DNA of 64,000 bases from Tritrichomonas musculus (GCA_039105265.1 JAPFFF010000014.1:1240001-1304000); one strand, 5' to 3'. Positions 9,854 to 21,496 are shown, numbered from the stretch's first letter. Numbers and translations are program-made. The notes: generated by a model from the sequence alone, not told the origin.

Positions 9854-10626
9854 CAGCTGTTTCGGAAATAGATTAGAATTTTTTGGAAATAAAATAGCTT
9901 GATTTGAATGGTTTATAAAACCGCTAAAATATTTTTGGAAATAAAATATTTTTTTTTGGAAATAAAATAGTGAATGATTATTTTGCATTCAATTACCAAT
10001 ATTTTTGTTGATGAAAATCATTTAAATCAGAAGCAAATATTAATTACATCTAAACAATCTTTTGCCAATTTAATATATTTTGACAGATGTTATTAAAAAG
10101 ATACTTTATAATTGATATTTCACCGATTGAATAATATCTTTTTTAAATTATATCCTGGATAAAACAAAAAGAAAATTTCTTTTCATATTCGATATAATAA
10201 TCAATAATAATCTTATATAAAGTGATTTTTTCGATAATGAAAGAGTTTTTTCAAATTATACATTATCATCAATTTTCATATTAAAAATCATAAAAAATGC
10301 ATGATTGTCAATAAATTGGAGATTTTATTGAGTAATTTTGGATGAAAACAATATTTTAGTAATATCAAATTAAAAACACAATAACATACTCTATGTTTCA
10401 TATTGAACAGTTAAAAACAAAACTCATGTATATATTAGCATAATAATGTGTAAAACACCATAAAATTTCTTTAATCTATCTTTTAATTCTGTTTTTAAGT
10501 ATGAAAAAATTGAATGTAAAATGATCGTTCCTATTTTATTTCCAAAAAAAAATATTTAATTTCCAAAAAAATAAAACGGTTACTATTTAATTTCCAAAAA
10601 ATTCTAATCTATTTCCAAAACAGCTG
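9854..10626. mobile_element. 773 bp TIR element with CAGCTGTTT termini and subterminal TTGGAAAT repeats
   Basis: The left and right ends match over about 44 bases (CAGCTGTTTYGGAAATAGAT, then TAGAATTTTTTGGAAAT) and are flanked by TA. The motif TTGGAAATAAAATA recurs several times just inside each end, possibly transposase-binding sites. No coding capacity. It is nested in the 8 kb element. Confidence 0.8.
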
Positions 10627-11103
10627 TACTCCAGATATTATTTTTTTCATTTTCTTCAATTTTCTCAACTTTAACTATGTATAAAGAAATATATAGCATT
10701 TTTAATCATGATTTATTAAGTTTATAAATAATATCAGTTAATTAAAATATATTATTTGATTTGATTGCTGATATCAGCAATCAAAAATGGGTAAAGAGAA
10801 GAATTCATCAAGAAAGCTTACAAACGAAGAATATTAATGAAAATGCAAGTAATATATAAGAATAATTAAAGTAGTGTTTTTAATTTATTAAACAAGGAAC
10901 GCCACTTTTTGAACTGCGTTCAAAAAGTGTCTAGTACACAGTTTTTTTTCTTTTAGAAAAAAGACAATATCTATATAAAAGGCATTCAAATAAACAATAA
11001 TTTAGTCAAAATTTTATTCTAAAATTAGCATAGCATAAAAAACTTTATTAATGCTTTCTGTAAAAAAACTAACAAAAGTTTGTAATTAGCAAAAACGCGA
11101 ATC

Positions 11104-11866
11104 AGTTATTAACATCAATGTTTGTCTGTCGTTAGCATAGATGTTTGTCTGTTGTTAGCATAGATGTTTATCTGTTGTTAGCATAGATGTTTATCTGTTG
11201 TTAGCATCAATGTTTATCTGTTGTTAGCATCAATGTTTGTCTGTCGTTAGCATAGATGTTTTTCTGTTGTCAGCATCGATGTTTGAATGTTGTTAGCATA
11301 GATGTTTTTCTGTTGTCAGCATCGATGTTTGAATGTTGTTAGCATCGATGTTTGTATGTTGTCAGCATCGATGTTTGTATGTTGTCAGCATCGATGTTTG
11401 TATGTTGTCAGCATCGATGTTTTTCTGTTGTTAGCATCGATGTTTATCTGTTGTTAGCATCGATGTTTATCTGTTGTTATCATCGATGTTTGTCTGTTGT
11501 TAGCATCAATATTTATCTGTTGCTAGCATCAATATTTATCTGTTGCTAGCATCAATATTTATCTGTTGCTAGCATCAATGTTTATCTGTTGTTAGCATCG
11601 ATGTTTATCTGTTGCTAGCATCGATGTTTATCTGTTGTTAGCATCAATATTTATCTGTTGCTAGCATCAATGTTTATCTGTTGTCAGAATCGATGTTTGT
11701 CTGTTGTTAGCATCGATGTTTGTATGTTGTTAGCATCAATGTTTGTCTGTTGTTAGCATCGATGTTTTTCTGTTGTTAGCATCGATGTTTATCTATTGTT
11801 AGCATCGATGTTTGTCTGTTGCAAGCATCAATATTTATCTGTTGCTAGCATCAATGTTTGTCAATA
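11104..11866. repeat. Minisatellite, 23 bp unit, about 33 copies
   Basis: A 23-base unit (typical GTTAGCATCGATGTTTATCT plus GTT) is repeated head to tail. Variation concentrates at a few columns (CATCGATG / CATAGATG / CATCAATG; GTTTATC / GTTTGTC / GTTTTTC). Runs of identical variants indicate expansion by unequal exchange. One frame is open over part of it, but the unit length alone explains this; it is not a gene. Confidence 0.95.
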
Positions 11867-11867
11867 T

Positions 11868-11946
11868 TTAAGATAATATTATCTGGCGGTAGGATTATCT
11901 GGTTGTGGGATTTATCTGGCTGTGGGATTTATCTGGCTATGAGATT
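11868..11946. repeat. Short array of ~17 bp units next to the minisatellite
   Basis: About four to five imperfect copies of ATTTATCTGGCTGTGGG follow the 23 bp array directly. They share the TATCTG core with it, so they may be a diverged edge of the same repeat. Confidence 0.7.
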
Positions 11947-11974
11947 AAACTATTTTATTTCTTTTTGATAAATT

Positions 11975-11978
<4 letters not shown>

Positions 11979-12008
<30 letters not shown>
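11979..12008. repeat. A30 homopolymer
   Basis: Thirty consecutive A's lie directly against the TA of the 12011 element. Similar A-tracts of 32 and 30 bases occur at 20938 and 36654. Confidence 0.9.
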
Positions 12009-12010
<2 letters not shown>

Positions 12011-12893
12011 GTTAGTGGACAAAAGTCAATTTCTGGACAAAAGTCTGTTTCACTACTGTTTCTTCATTATAGAATAATAATTTTTCCATGAAAATTTATA
12101 ATAATAAAATGCATTAAATGCAATCATTTTAAAGGAAAAATAAAATCATATAAATAATTGATAAAAACTATCATATGTTTTCCTTTTTCAGTATTTGTAT
12201 TTATATATATATTTATATTTAATTGATGGGAATTTTTCTTCATATTACTATGTTTTTATTAAGATAATTTAAAATATTTCTTTTGGCATCAGTCTCAAAA
12301 AGTTCAAAAGTAAACTTTTTGAAACATTTACTAAAAATCTTTTAAAATTGAAGAAAAATGAGCATTTATTAAAGAGTAATGGTAAGTAAAAAGAGTAATG
12401 GCTGTAAAATAATTGATAAATCAAATTTATAAATACTAATTATTCATTTTTATTTTTATCAAAATCTAATTAAAAATTATTCATTTTTAATATAAAAATT
12501 ATCTTCTAAGATCAATAAATACAGACATTGATATGAAAAATGGAAAAAATTGAATTGGATGGCATACTTGTTTATTAAATTAACATAGAAAAATGCATTG
12601 GTGCTTATTATGTAATCACTTTCGCTTGTTACAATATTATAAGATGAAACTAAATCATCAAATGGATATTATTTCTGCAAATTAGGTATCATGCTAATAT
12701 TACTTTTAATTTTGAAAAGATGCCCAAATAAATTTGAAGCAAACAAAACAGTAGTACCTAATTTTAATTAATAAAATATTGAATAAAATATTCAATATTT
12801 ATTTAAATGACAAAAAAATGAATGCAAATAATTGAATTTTAGAAAATTTCTCGGCTATTTTTTTATCTTATGGATATATTATAATTATATATA

Positions 12894-14350
12894 GTTGGTG
12901 GACATAATTCTGTTTTGGAGACATAATTATGTTTTCACATCATTTCTATATATTCAAATTGGACTTTTTAAAAAACAATTGTAGAACAATTAATATCATA
13001 TTGGATACATTCTATTCCCAGATTTTCATTCACTTTTATCAAACTAAATTTGATCATAAATATGACATCGAATTTTTAATTTCTGAATATTTTTTTATTA
13101 TTTGAAAAAAATTATAATTTACTTTTCATCTATAATTAAAATGTATCATTATTATTTATTGAAATAAAATAGATAATTAGAAAAAATGGTTTCATTTTCA
13201 TTTCACTACTCAAAAAACTCATTTCATATCACATTTCATGCTTTTACCATAAAAAAAAGGTTGTTTTAATTTGCTCTAACATAGTTATTATTTTAGAATA
13301 TAATGTATATATTATATTTTAGAAAAAAAATTATTGAAATAATAATTATATAAAAAGAAAAAGTGTTTTCAAAATATGACAAAAATCATTCATACAAAAT
13401 TACTAATTTTGAAAAATGAGTTTATTTTATTTCAAATTAGATGCAGTATTAATCATCTATATGATACATATAATATATTAAATATAATAATATGGTTGAA
13501 AAAGAATCAATCTTGGAAAAATTTCATTTTTCTTTTTTTTCATTCAAAATCATTCATAAATCACTCATGCATAATTGATATGATTTCAGAATTACATTAT
13601 TGATAACACATACAATGAAATATATTATTAATCCTCTAAAAATCATTGTTGCCCATCAAGATTTCAGGTTTTTCTAAGAAATATACAAATTTCACTTTTT
13701 TATTTTTTCTATTATAATAGCATTAAAAATAGCAATTAATCAATAAATATTAGGTAAGTATAGAAGAACTATTAAAATAATGAAAATAATTTCTCAATGT
13801 CTAAAATTGAAAGTCTTTTTAAGTTATTTCAGAAGTTACTCTTTTTCATTAAGGTAATAGATCTTGAGTAGAACCGCCAATTTTATTCTTTCAATATCGT
13901 TATACTATATGCATTATATCAAATATTTAAATAAAAATTTAAAAGTTTTTATTTTTTATTGGAAAAAACCAAAAAGTGATATGATTTTTAACTTTATTTT
14001 GTGCATCAAAATATTCTTATATGAAAGTTTTTAGATATCAATTATCTGACAAAATTATATCATTACTGATTATGAATTAATGATATTATTATTAAATCCC
14101 AAGTTTCAATTATTGAGAATAAAATAAGCATTTTGACTTTTTTTACATTAATGGCAAAATTTCATATAAATCACAAATATAATATCTCATTTAATTAAAT
14201 AATGATGTACATAAAATACATTAATAAAGTATATAATATTATCAAATTATCTTTAAAAAGTATTGAGAAAAATGTGTTTTATTTTTGTGTACCATTCAAA
14301 AAGTTGAGCAAACATGATTATGTCCCAAAAACATAATTATGTCCACCAAC
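12894..14350. mobile_element. 1.46 kb TIR element with GTTGGTGGACATAATT termini
   Basis: The inverted ends match over about 42 bases (GTTGGTGGACATAATT, then TGTTTT..GACATAATTATG) and are TA-flanked. No coding capacity: the one 75-codon frame near 13376 is AT-rich chance sequence. The termini resemble those of the host element (GTTAGTGGACAAAAG), so both probably use related transposases. Confidence 0.75.
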
Positions 14351-14562
14351 TATATCTTTTATATTCCAAATAAAACTTTATCTATATTCTTTATTTCAAT
14401 TTTTCCAAATAATCATATCTGATAATATTAATGCAGAATTATATTATGTTTTATATATATATAGTGTAAATATGAACGAAAAACTTGTTCATAAAAAGTG
14501 AAGTTATATTGCTTAAAATAGCTCAGAAGATAGTAAAAAAACATTTTTGAATTCAAAAAATA

Positions 14563-15453
14563 GGTGTGGCGATCGGAAGTGAAGTGTCAGAAAAAATGAA
14601 AAATCCATAGAATTGGATGATATTTTGTATTGGTGGATTAAATTGTAATATAATATTTATAAAATTATTATTTTAAAAATTCTATGTAGCATTTCCAAGA
14701 TATGACTAAATACGAAATTCAATTGAAAATAATCGTTTTTTCCTAATGAAAAATGAAACTTTATTATATTTTTCCAACTTATGTAAAGATTCTCGAGTAA
14801 ACAATATTAAAGAAAAAACATATGACGCCAAAAAAGAAAGTAGCTTCCCTAAAATATAATTTTTAGAACATTCAATTTAGAAAAGATAATTTGAATTATA
14901 TAATATAGGTAACTTGTGCTTAAAAAAATAAAATAAATATTTTACAAAGGAGTAAAAACAAAAGTCAATTCGTTTTTGCCAGTTTTGAATGAATTGGGAT
15001 AAATAATTTTTATATTTTATTCATAATGAATTAAAAAAAAATTGTTTATTCCTATTCTATAGAACATTATAAATTCCTTTCTCCAATTTCTTGATTGATT
15101 TATATGAAATGATAAAAAAAATAATATTTTATTTATTATTTTGTAAGTTTCAATATTTTTTCCTGATAAATTTAAGCTATTTAAAAATATTCAAGTGGTT
15201 TAATATGCGAATGGCTTATAAATTTTTTATATAAAGCTTAAAACAAATCATATTTTTTATATAACATGTCTTAAAATTGAATGAAAAAATCATTTATTTT
15301 ATATCTTAAATTTCGCACATAGAATTTTATTTTTTATTCAAAATATATAATCAATATAGGACGTAACATTTAATTAATTGGTTTAATTTGTGATCTATGG
15401 ATTTTTTAAGTTTTATTTCAATTTTTTGACACTTCACTTCCGATCGCCACACC
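14563..15453. mobile_element. 891 bp TIR element with GGTGTGGCGATCGGAAGT termini
   Basis: The first 27 bases of each end are identical inversely (GGTGTGGCGATCGGAAGTGA then AGTGTCA), with TA on both sides. An ATCCATAGA block repeats inversely a little further in. No coding capacity. Nested in the 12011-16424 element. The perfect ends suggest recent insertion. Confidence 0.85.
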
Positions 15454-16699
15454 TATTTCAAAAAATTATTAACTATAAATAAACATCATTATCCAGCTGA
15501 ATTTTTCATGAAATACTGTGATTTCTATATATTATTATACCAAAATACACGTATTAGTATATTATATAAACAAAATGTGGAGACTATGATAACTCTGCAG
15601 AAGAGGTCATCTTAAAAATATATTATAAAAAAGAATGATATTTACAAATCCGAACTATAATTTTTATTATTATTAGATTATTTGAGAATCATCTACGATA
15701 TAATTCTTATTGAATAAATAAAATAAATAAAATATGAATAAGAATTGGAAGGAAATATGAAATTATTAAAAATATGGATTTCAATGAATTTCACCAAAAT
15801 TTCAAATAATAAAGCATTTAAACATATAAAATGAAACATACACAATCAAATATTTAGAATACTTAATATTGTGTCTTAAATACAAAATATCATTATATTT
15901 GTTGAATTTTTATTTTTTTAAAAAAATGGCGTTTATCCAAATGTATAAAGGATATTCTTCAAAATAAATAGCATATTCATGAATAGCTTAAAATTGCTTA
16001 TTATTTAATTAACATGCCATTTCCTAAAAGGTATGATTTTAATATAAAATTTTCAAATTTTCAGAATATTTGATATTGTATAAAAAAGAGTCAATATCAA
16101 ATAATTAAGTTCTCACACAATTTATATAATGAAGATTAATAGTATTAGTATATAAATGTTATATTATAAATCTTGAATCTTATTTAATTTTTGAAAAATT
16201 AACGATTTTATTTTTTTTGTCCTATCAAAATTGAATAAAGGAATTTTCATGAATATAAAAGAAATTAGTATTTACTTGGATTAAATAAAATATTTATACA
16301 TAAATATTTTATATTCATTATAAACAAAGAGTGAAAACTCTCTATATTGTTTTAAAAAACTTATTTTTTTCGACATGTGAAGTGAAACAGACTTTTGTCC
16401 AGAAACAGACTTTTTTCCACTAACTATAAAAATAAAAAAATTAAATTCTATGAGCTTTATGAAAAAAATAACTGAAAATTTTTTTTTATAAAAATATCTT
16501 AATCAAAAAGAAATAAAATAGTTTACAATTATAATTACAAATGCAAATAATAGTATACTTAAATTAATTATTATCCAAAATATTTTAAAACAATATGATG
16601 GCTGGATAAGTTCAGGTCTTATTTTTTTGGGGTTTTGTTTTATTATATTATGATAAATTATGGTTCTTGCTGATTGATATTTGGATTGCAGCTTTTTGG

Positions 16700-17108
16700 A
16701 CTTGTTGATCTGTGTTTACCGTTGTTGAATCTGCGCTTGCTGCTGCTTTTTGTTGATCTGTTCCTCATGTATGTTAATTGGTCTACTGTTTGTTAATTTG
16801 TGACTGCTTCTTATTAATCTGTTGCTGCTTCTCGTTAATTGGTGGCTGCTTCTTGTTAATCGGTGGCTGCTTCTCGTTAATCTGTAGCTGCTTCTCGTTA
16901 ATTTGTGGCTGCTTCTCGTTAATCTGTTGCTGCTTCTAGTTAATTGGTGGCTGCTTCTCGTTAATCGGTGGCTGCTTCTTGTTAATCGGTGGCTGCTTCT
17001 TGCTAATATGTGTCTTCTGCTTCCTGATCTGTTTTGGCTGCTTGTTAATCTGTGTCTTCTGTTACTTATCTGTGGCCAATGCTTGCTATTCTGATTCTTG
17101 TTAATCTG
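16700..17108. repeat. Minisatellite, 21 bp unit
   Basis: Units of the type GTTAATCGGTGGCTGCTTCT plus C or T repeat in order, most regular at 16774-17000 and degenerate at both sides. Because 21 is a multiple of 3, one frame stays open (Leu-rich) without being a gene. It lies just inside the right end of the 8 kb element. Confidence 0.9.
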
Positions 17109-17499
17109 AAGTTATGAAATTTCGATCTTACTATTGCTAAATAGTTGGTTTCATAATATAAACTATTCAAAATATAATTGACGACCTCTTATAGCATTTT
17201 GAATGTATTAACAAAAAGTTTACTGCCAAATTAAGTGGGAGGAGGGTATTTGGCAAAAAAAGGATGAAAAAGAGACAGAACAATCGATTCCACGGCAAAC
17301 AAAGCAAATTACCAGAAATAAAATACTTTATAAAGGATTTTGAGCCAAAAAAGTTAGAAATGAAGATAGAAAAATATTGTATAAGCAAGCCACTTTTTAT
17401 TTAGTTTATTTGGGTGCAAAACCGATTTTGGGTGCATTTTTTGAATACCTATTTGGCCGGGGTGCATTTTGGGTGCAAAAATCAAATTCCCAAATATTA

Positions 17500-17612
17500 T
17501 TATTTTTAATTCTTCATAAAATTAAAAAAAAATATTTAAAAAGTTTCATTAATATAACAACTCAAAAAATCGTTTTTTTTATGAAAAAAGACGTTAAAAA
17601 GACGTTTATAGT
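17500..17612. repeat. Partial copy of the AGCCTTGG-family MITE
   Basis: The segment matches the right half of the complete element at 18180: ATTCTTCATAAAA, AAAAGTTTCATTAATA, and the signature pair AAAGACGTTAAAAAGACG then TTTATAGTAT. The left part and both termini are missing or diverged. Confidence 0.65.
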
Positions 17613-18179
17613 ATAAACTTGCTTTTTAAATATTCATCTCCAATTCAAATTTTGAGAGAAAATATATTTTTTTTTATCAAAAAATTGAATGAAATATCTT
17701 TTTTTATGTATTTTTTTCATTTTTTTGAGATAATTTGAATATGATTATGATCGTCTAGATTTTTCAGATAAGGATGTAAATTATATCCAAAAATCGCAAA
17801 AAGAGACTGGGTATGGTGATTTGCTCTGGTCTTTTGGTGATTTATAGAAAAAATATAAATTATTTTGTATATAAAGTTGTTATATATATTGAATATTATG
17901 TAAAATTTTTTATTAAGGCGGTAGTCTCCTATTTTTTCGTAAACCATTCAATATTGATAAAACTCATAGAATTGAAGTTTCAATGGTAATATACTATGAA
18001 AAAGTTAAATGACCTTGATATTTGTCCTTAACGATCAAAATAAAAAAAAATAGTTTTTTCTTTTCTTTGTTTCTATGGTAAAAAATTGCAATTTTTTTAA
18101 AATAAGATTATAAAAAATATCTACATAATTAACCCATTTTATTGAAGTATTAATTAAATTAAAATACCTTTTCTTTTTA

Positions 18180-18529
18180 AGCCTTGGTTTTTGTATTTAC
18201 AATTGTATACAACTTGTCCGTTTTAAAATTACAATTGTAATTACAATTGTAAATACGTTATTTTCTCGATATTAGTTTTTTATTTTTATCTTGATCTACA
18301 ATTATTTTTTTTATATTAAAAATGTTTTAAATAATTTAAAAATAAAAAGATAAAATAGTAAAATGTTTTTCAAATTAAATAATATTGTTTTTGATTCTTC
18401 ATAAAATAAAAAAAAATTTATTCGCATTCAAAAAGTTTCATTAATACTACAAATCAAAAAATCGTTATTTTACGAAAAAAGACGTTAAAAAGACGTTTAT
18501 AGTATTTGTGATGTAAAAAAAATAAGGCC
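18180..18529. mobile_element. 350 bp MITE, AGCCTTGG-type termini (uninterrupted copy)
   Basis: It starts AGCCTTGGTTTTTGTATTTA after a TA and ends AAAAAAAATAAGGCC before a TA. The ends form a short imperfect inverted repeat. Inside is the palindromic TACAATTGTAATTACAATTG. A second copy at 24199-25669 is almost identical apart from a 1.1 kb insertion, so this copy gives the empty-site sequence. Confidence 0.85.
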
Positions 18530-19021
18530 TATTTCTTTTATTGCTTTTTTTTCAAAAAACGTGGAACGAATAAATATTAAAAAAAAAATAATTAACGTAA
18601 TTTAAATGGACTGGTTGTTTTTAAATGGTCTGATAGTAAGTAAATTTTCCATTGAAAAATTGAGATATTATTTTAATTTTCTTTGAAAAATTAAAAAGAA
18701 AATGGCTGTAACTTTTTAAATTAAAATTTATGATTTTTATTTTTATGCAATCTTTATAATAGAACCTCATGCATCAACAACTTCAATGAATTCTGATTAG
18801 CAATCAAAAATACAAACCGAATTCAAAAAAAAAAACGAAACAAATTTTTAAAATTAAATGCTTATCGATAAAAAAAAAACATTTTACGAGAAATATGATG
18901 TAAAATACAAAAATAACGAATATCATACACAAATTTAAAACTTTAAAACAAATCAAAAAAAAAAAAAAAAAAAAAATATAAATAAAAACTAAATAAAAGA
19001 GAAATTAAGTATTTTAATATA

Positions 19022-20586
19022 TTTAAAATGTATAATAATCAATCGGTACTTTAGGTATTTCAGTCAGTAACCTTGTATCATTATGTTCGGTTGATAATAT
19101 ATCTTGAATTAATTCTGTATAGCTTTTTTCATCTATAGAATCAATATTGCATAAATAACTAAATTTGTTTACTACTTTAATCCTCTCTGACAACTCGTTT
19201 ATCTTTTCTTCTGTAGTAATTATTTGAGATGATATATTTATTCTATTTTTGTTTCTCGCTTGCCTTTCATCGTATCTTTTCTGTTCTGCTGGTGTGAGAT
19301 CGTGCACAAAAACTGACTTGAGAACTTCATCTTTGCTTACTGGATATGTACCAGTCTTTCTCGCTGCAGTTTCTGTAAGAGATAATGCTGATGCTTGTTT
19401 CCATGCAGTTATAATAGATTTAACAACAGCTAATCTTATTTTGGCTGCTTTTGAAGAAATTTCGTCATCAATATTAATTTCTGAAAAATAGTTATCAAAA
19501 TTCTGTGTGTAAGCTTTTTTAAATGGAAATCCAAGCCCAACATCAAACATTTGAAGAATGTGTGATGTATGGGCTGGGATTATTAAAACAAAAATATTAA
19601 ATCTCCTAAAAAGTTCTAATGCCATAGGATTTTCACGACTTGTATGGCCGTCTAAAATCAATAAAACTGGTAATTTTTGATAATCCTCTGAAAATCGTGA
19701 TCTATATGTTTGAATAAAATTAATAAAATGGAAAGTCCAAATCAAAAAAAGGTCTCTAGTCATGTATCCGTTTGAACTAGATGCCAAATAAATTTGATTA
19801 GTCTCACAAAATTCTTTGAGTTCGTTTGGAATTTTTTTTGTCTCTGTTAATATTATAAATGGAGGGAGAGAAATGCCATTTATTCCATGGCACATCATAC
19901 TTGTAACATGTTTCATATCTGGATAATCATCTAGTAAAACACTTTTAATATTATTTGGTACAACGTATTTTTTTTTTTGGCAACGGCTCTATCATTGTTT
20001 CATCAGCTCCAAATATGAAAAACCATTTAAAAGATGCTAAAAACTGACTAAAATTATCAAAATAGTTATTGATAACTGAAAATGAGCAACTATCTAATCG
20101 TTTTGGATCAATTAAGCGACGGTTAATGATGTGAGATTCGAGTTGGTCAAGAACATTGTTGATCCATTGCCGCGAAGGAGGTTGCAATAACATTTGATCA
20201 ATTGTATTTTCATGTTTTTGAGAATTTGTTATTCTCAGAAACTCTATGGCATTTTGAACGCGACTCATCTTTAAGCGGCTTGCTTCATCGAGGACTTCGG
20301 CACAATCCATCGGTTCTCCAAGAGCCATTGCATCTTGGACAGCATATCTAAGTTCTTCCATGTCACGTGAACACAAGTAAGGATCTTGGCCACCTTTCAT
20401 TCCAGGTGACCATTTATAGCCAAGAGCAGCTCTTTTAATTGCTGTTGATAACTTACAATCAAAAAGTTGAATTTGAAATTCTGTATAAAACTGTCCTGAA
20501 ATTTGCTTATAAGTCTTTTTCTCAAGTCTCTTTTCTAAAATAAATATTTGATGCTCTGAAAGATCTTCTGTGGCAATAAACTCCAT
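19022..20586 (-). pseudogene. pogo-like DDE transposase, one frameshift at an A11 run
   Basis: The N-terminal frame starts at ATG 20586 (MEFIATEDLSEHQIF) and reaches FGADETMIEPLPKKK, the first catalytic Asp. It then shifts at a run of eleven A's near 19970-19980. The second frame resumes at KYVVPNNIKSVLLDDYP and runs to 19023. That frame carries LLILDGHTSRENPMALELF (second Asp) and IIPAHTSHILQMFDVGLGFP, the DDE_1 P.htShilQ..D block, in a total of about 520 residues. No other break is seen. A TCATTT initiator sits 6 bases before the ATG. A homopolymer indel is the usual error type in raw assemblies, so the gene may in fact be intact. The family is Tc1/mariner superfamily, pogo branch, by motif. 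Confidence 0.8.
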
Positions 20587-20592
20587 TGTAAA

Positions 20593-20598
20593 AAATGA
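20593..20598 (-). promoter_or_regulatory. Trichomonad-type initiator (TCATTT) of the pogo-like transposase
   Basis: On the minus strand TCATTTTTTACAATG places a TCAYW match 6-12 bases before the ATG at 20586, the known trichomonad spacing. It supports the internal ATG over the upstream GTG at 20619. Confidence 0.45.
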
Positions 20599-20936
20599 AG
20601 AACAATGACCATTCTTCACAAAAATTAAAAGGATTTCTTTGAAATCTTATATGATAGTAAAAATGATTTCAATGGTTTATTTTATACATTTTTAATTATT
20701 TTGAGAGCTTTTTATTTATACTATCAGACCATTATTATACTATCAGACCGTTAAAAGAACGTTAATAGCATAATTTCCTTGCTTTAAATTAAAAGCAAAT
20801 TTAACAATAAAATTCTTTTTTGAAATAATATTTTTTTGATATTATTATCATCATTTTTTTCAATTCATACCTTAGGCTTTTAAAATGGCTTTAAGCAATT
20901 TTTTAAATTTTTGAATCGATATGATTCAAATCTTAT

Positions 20937-20937
<1 letters not shown>

Positions 20938-20969
<32 letters not shown>
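20938..20969. repeat. A32 homopolymer
   Basis: An uninterrupted run of about 32 A's lies within the non-coding arm of the 17916-21494 element, upstream of its transposase. Confidence 0.9.
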
Positions 20970-20972
<3 letters not shown>

Positions 20973-21175
20973 ATACATTTACCAAAAAAAATTAGTTAAA
21001 ATATTAATTAAACCAAATCTACATATTATTATGACTCTTTTTGCCTTAAATACCCAGTGAATGGCAGGAAAAAAAAATCCAAATATTTTCATATTATTAT
21101 CATTTTGATTTTATTTTATAAAGGAGATAGAAAATTATTGAGAAAATGATATCATTATAAACCTGCTATTTTAAG

Positions 21176-21414
21176 GTACAAATCCAGTACGTTTAGTAAC
21201 CGCAATTTTTTTTGACATTCTCAAAGAATAAGATGACATGTTAAATAAAAAACGATTTTTTTTCATCCATTTCATATAACATGTCATAATGTTTATTTCA
21301 ATTGTAAAATAAGTGTCAAAAACAAACCTAGTCAATTTAAACTTTTTCAGAGACATGCAACTATTCAAATAATAAACGTTCTCCTATTCAAAAAATAACG
21401 TACTGGATTTGTAC
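21176..21414. mobile_element. ~240 bp palindromic MITE, AGGTACAAATCC termini
   Basis: The ends AGGTACAAATCCAGTACGTT and its near-perfect inverse (AACGTACTGGATTTGTACCT) are flanked by TA. It is nested in the right arm of the pogo-like element. The AGG start is shared with that host element's family. A 65-codon frame across it is not a gene. Confidence 0.85.
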
Positions 21415-21496
21415 CTTAATAATTTTTCTCAATCTTTTCCTTATTTTTGTGAGAACTCATTGAATTATAGCATTGAATTTGAAAACTAACTCCTTA

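Larger units (their letters stand above)
12011..16424. mobile_element. 4.4 kb TIR element with GTTAGTGGACAAAAGTC-type termini
   Basis: The ends match inversely over about 48 bases. The left begins GTTAGTGGACAAAAGTC, then TTTCTGGACAAAAGTCTGTT; the right has GTTAGTGGAAAAAAGTC and the same second block. Both are flanked by TA. The GGACAAAAGTC motif occurs twice per left end, as expected of transposase-binding sites. There are no genes; two other TIR elements are nested inside. Outside both ends lies a further inverted match (AAACTATTTTATTTCTTTTT at about 11947 and inverted at about 16505), so a still larger unit may have been the target. Confidence 0.75.
9239..17246. mobile_element. 8 kb element with 42 bp identical terminal inverted repeats, filled with nested elements
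   Basis: Both ends begin CCCTCCTCCCACTTAATTTG and stay identical for 42 bases, with weaker similarity to about 56. Both are flanked by TA (9237-9238, 17247-17248). No transposase or other long ORF is visible inside. The interior holds at least four further TIR elements (9854-10626, 12011-16424, 12894-14350, 14563-15453) and two minisatellites (11104-11866, 16700-17108). The core non-nested sequence is a little under 3 kb. I take it as a non-autonomous or gutted Tc1/mariner-like unit that became a landing pad; superfamily is inferred from the TA flanks. Confidence 0.7.
17916..21494 (-). mobile_element. 3.58 kb pogo-like element, near-complete, TA flanks
   Basis: The left end AGGCGGTAGTCTCC and inverted right end AGGAGTTAGTTTTC agree at most positions, and both are flanked by TA (17914-17915, 21495-21496). 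The subterminal sequence is shared with the small MITEs at 3977 and 8633 (AAACTCATAGAATTGAAG near the left; AACTCATTGAATTATAGCAT near the right). It encodes one transposase on the minus strand and has picked up two small MITEs (18180-18529 and 21176-21414). It is the best candidate in the window for the enzyme source of the AGG-terminated family. Confidence 0.75.

Noticed and set aside
11352-11549. 65-codon ORF in the minisatellite
   Set aside because: It only mirrors the 23 bp repeat unit; the Cys/Ser/Leu repeats come from the unit and there is no gene context.
11104-11866. CRISPR-like array
   Set aside because: Units are contiguous 23 bp repeats without unique spacers; this is a minisatellite.
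13376-13603. 75-codon ORF as a small gene
   Set aside because: Composition follows the AT-rich background, it lies inside a nested TIR element and shows no domain or start context.
16903-17094. Leu-rich 63-codon ORF
   Set aside because: It is a by-product of the 21 bp minisatellite, whose unit length keeps one frame open.
9239-17246. 8 kb unit with perfect terminal repeats as a Polinton/Maverick
   Set aside because: No polymerase, integrase, capsid or protease frame is visible, the flanks are TA as for Tc1/mariner-like elements, and most of the length is other nested elements.
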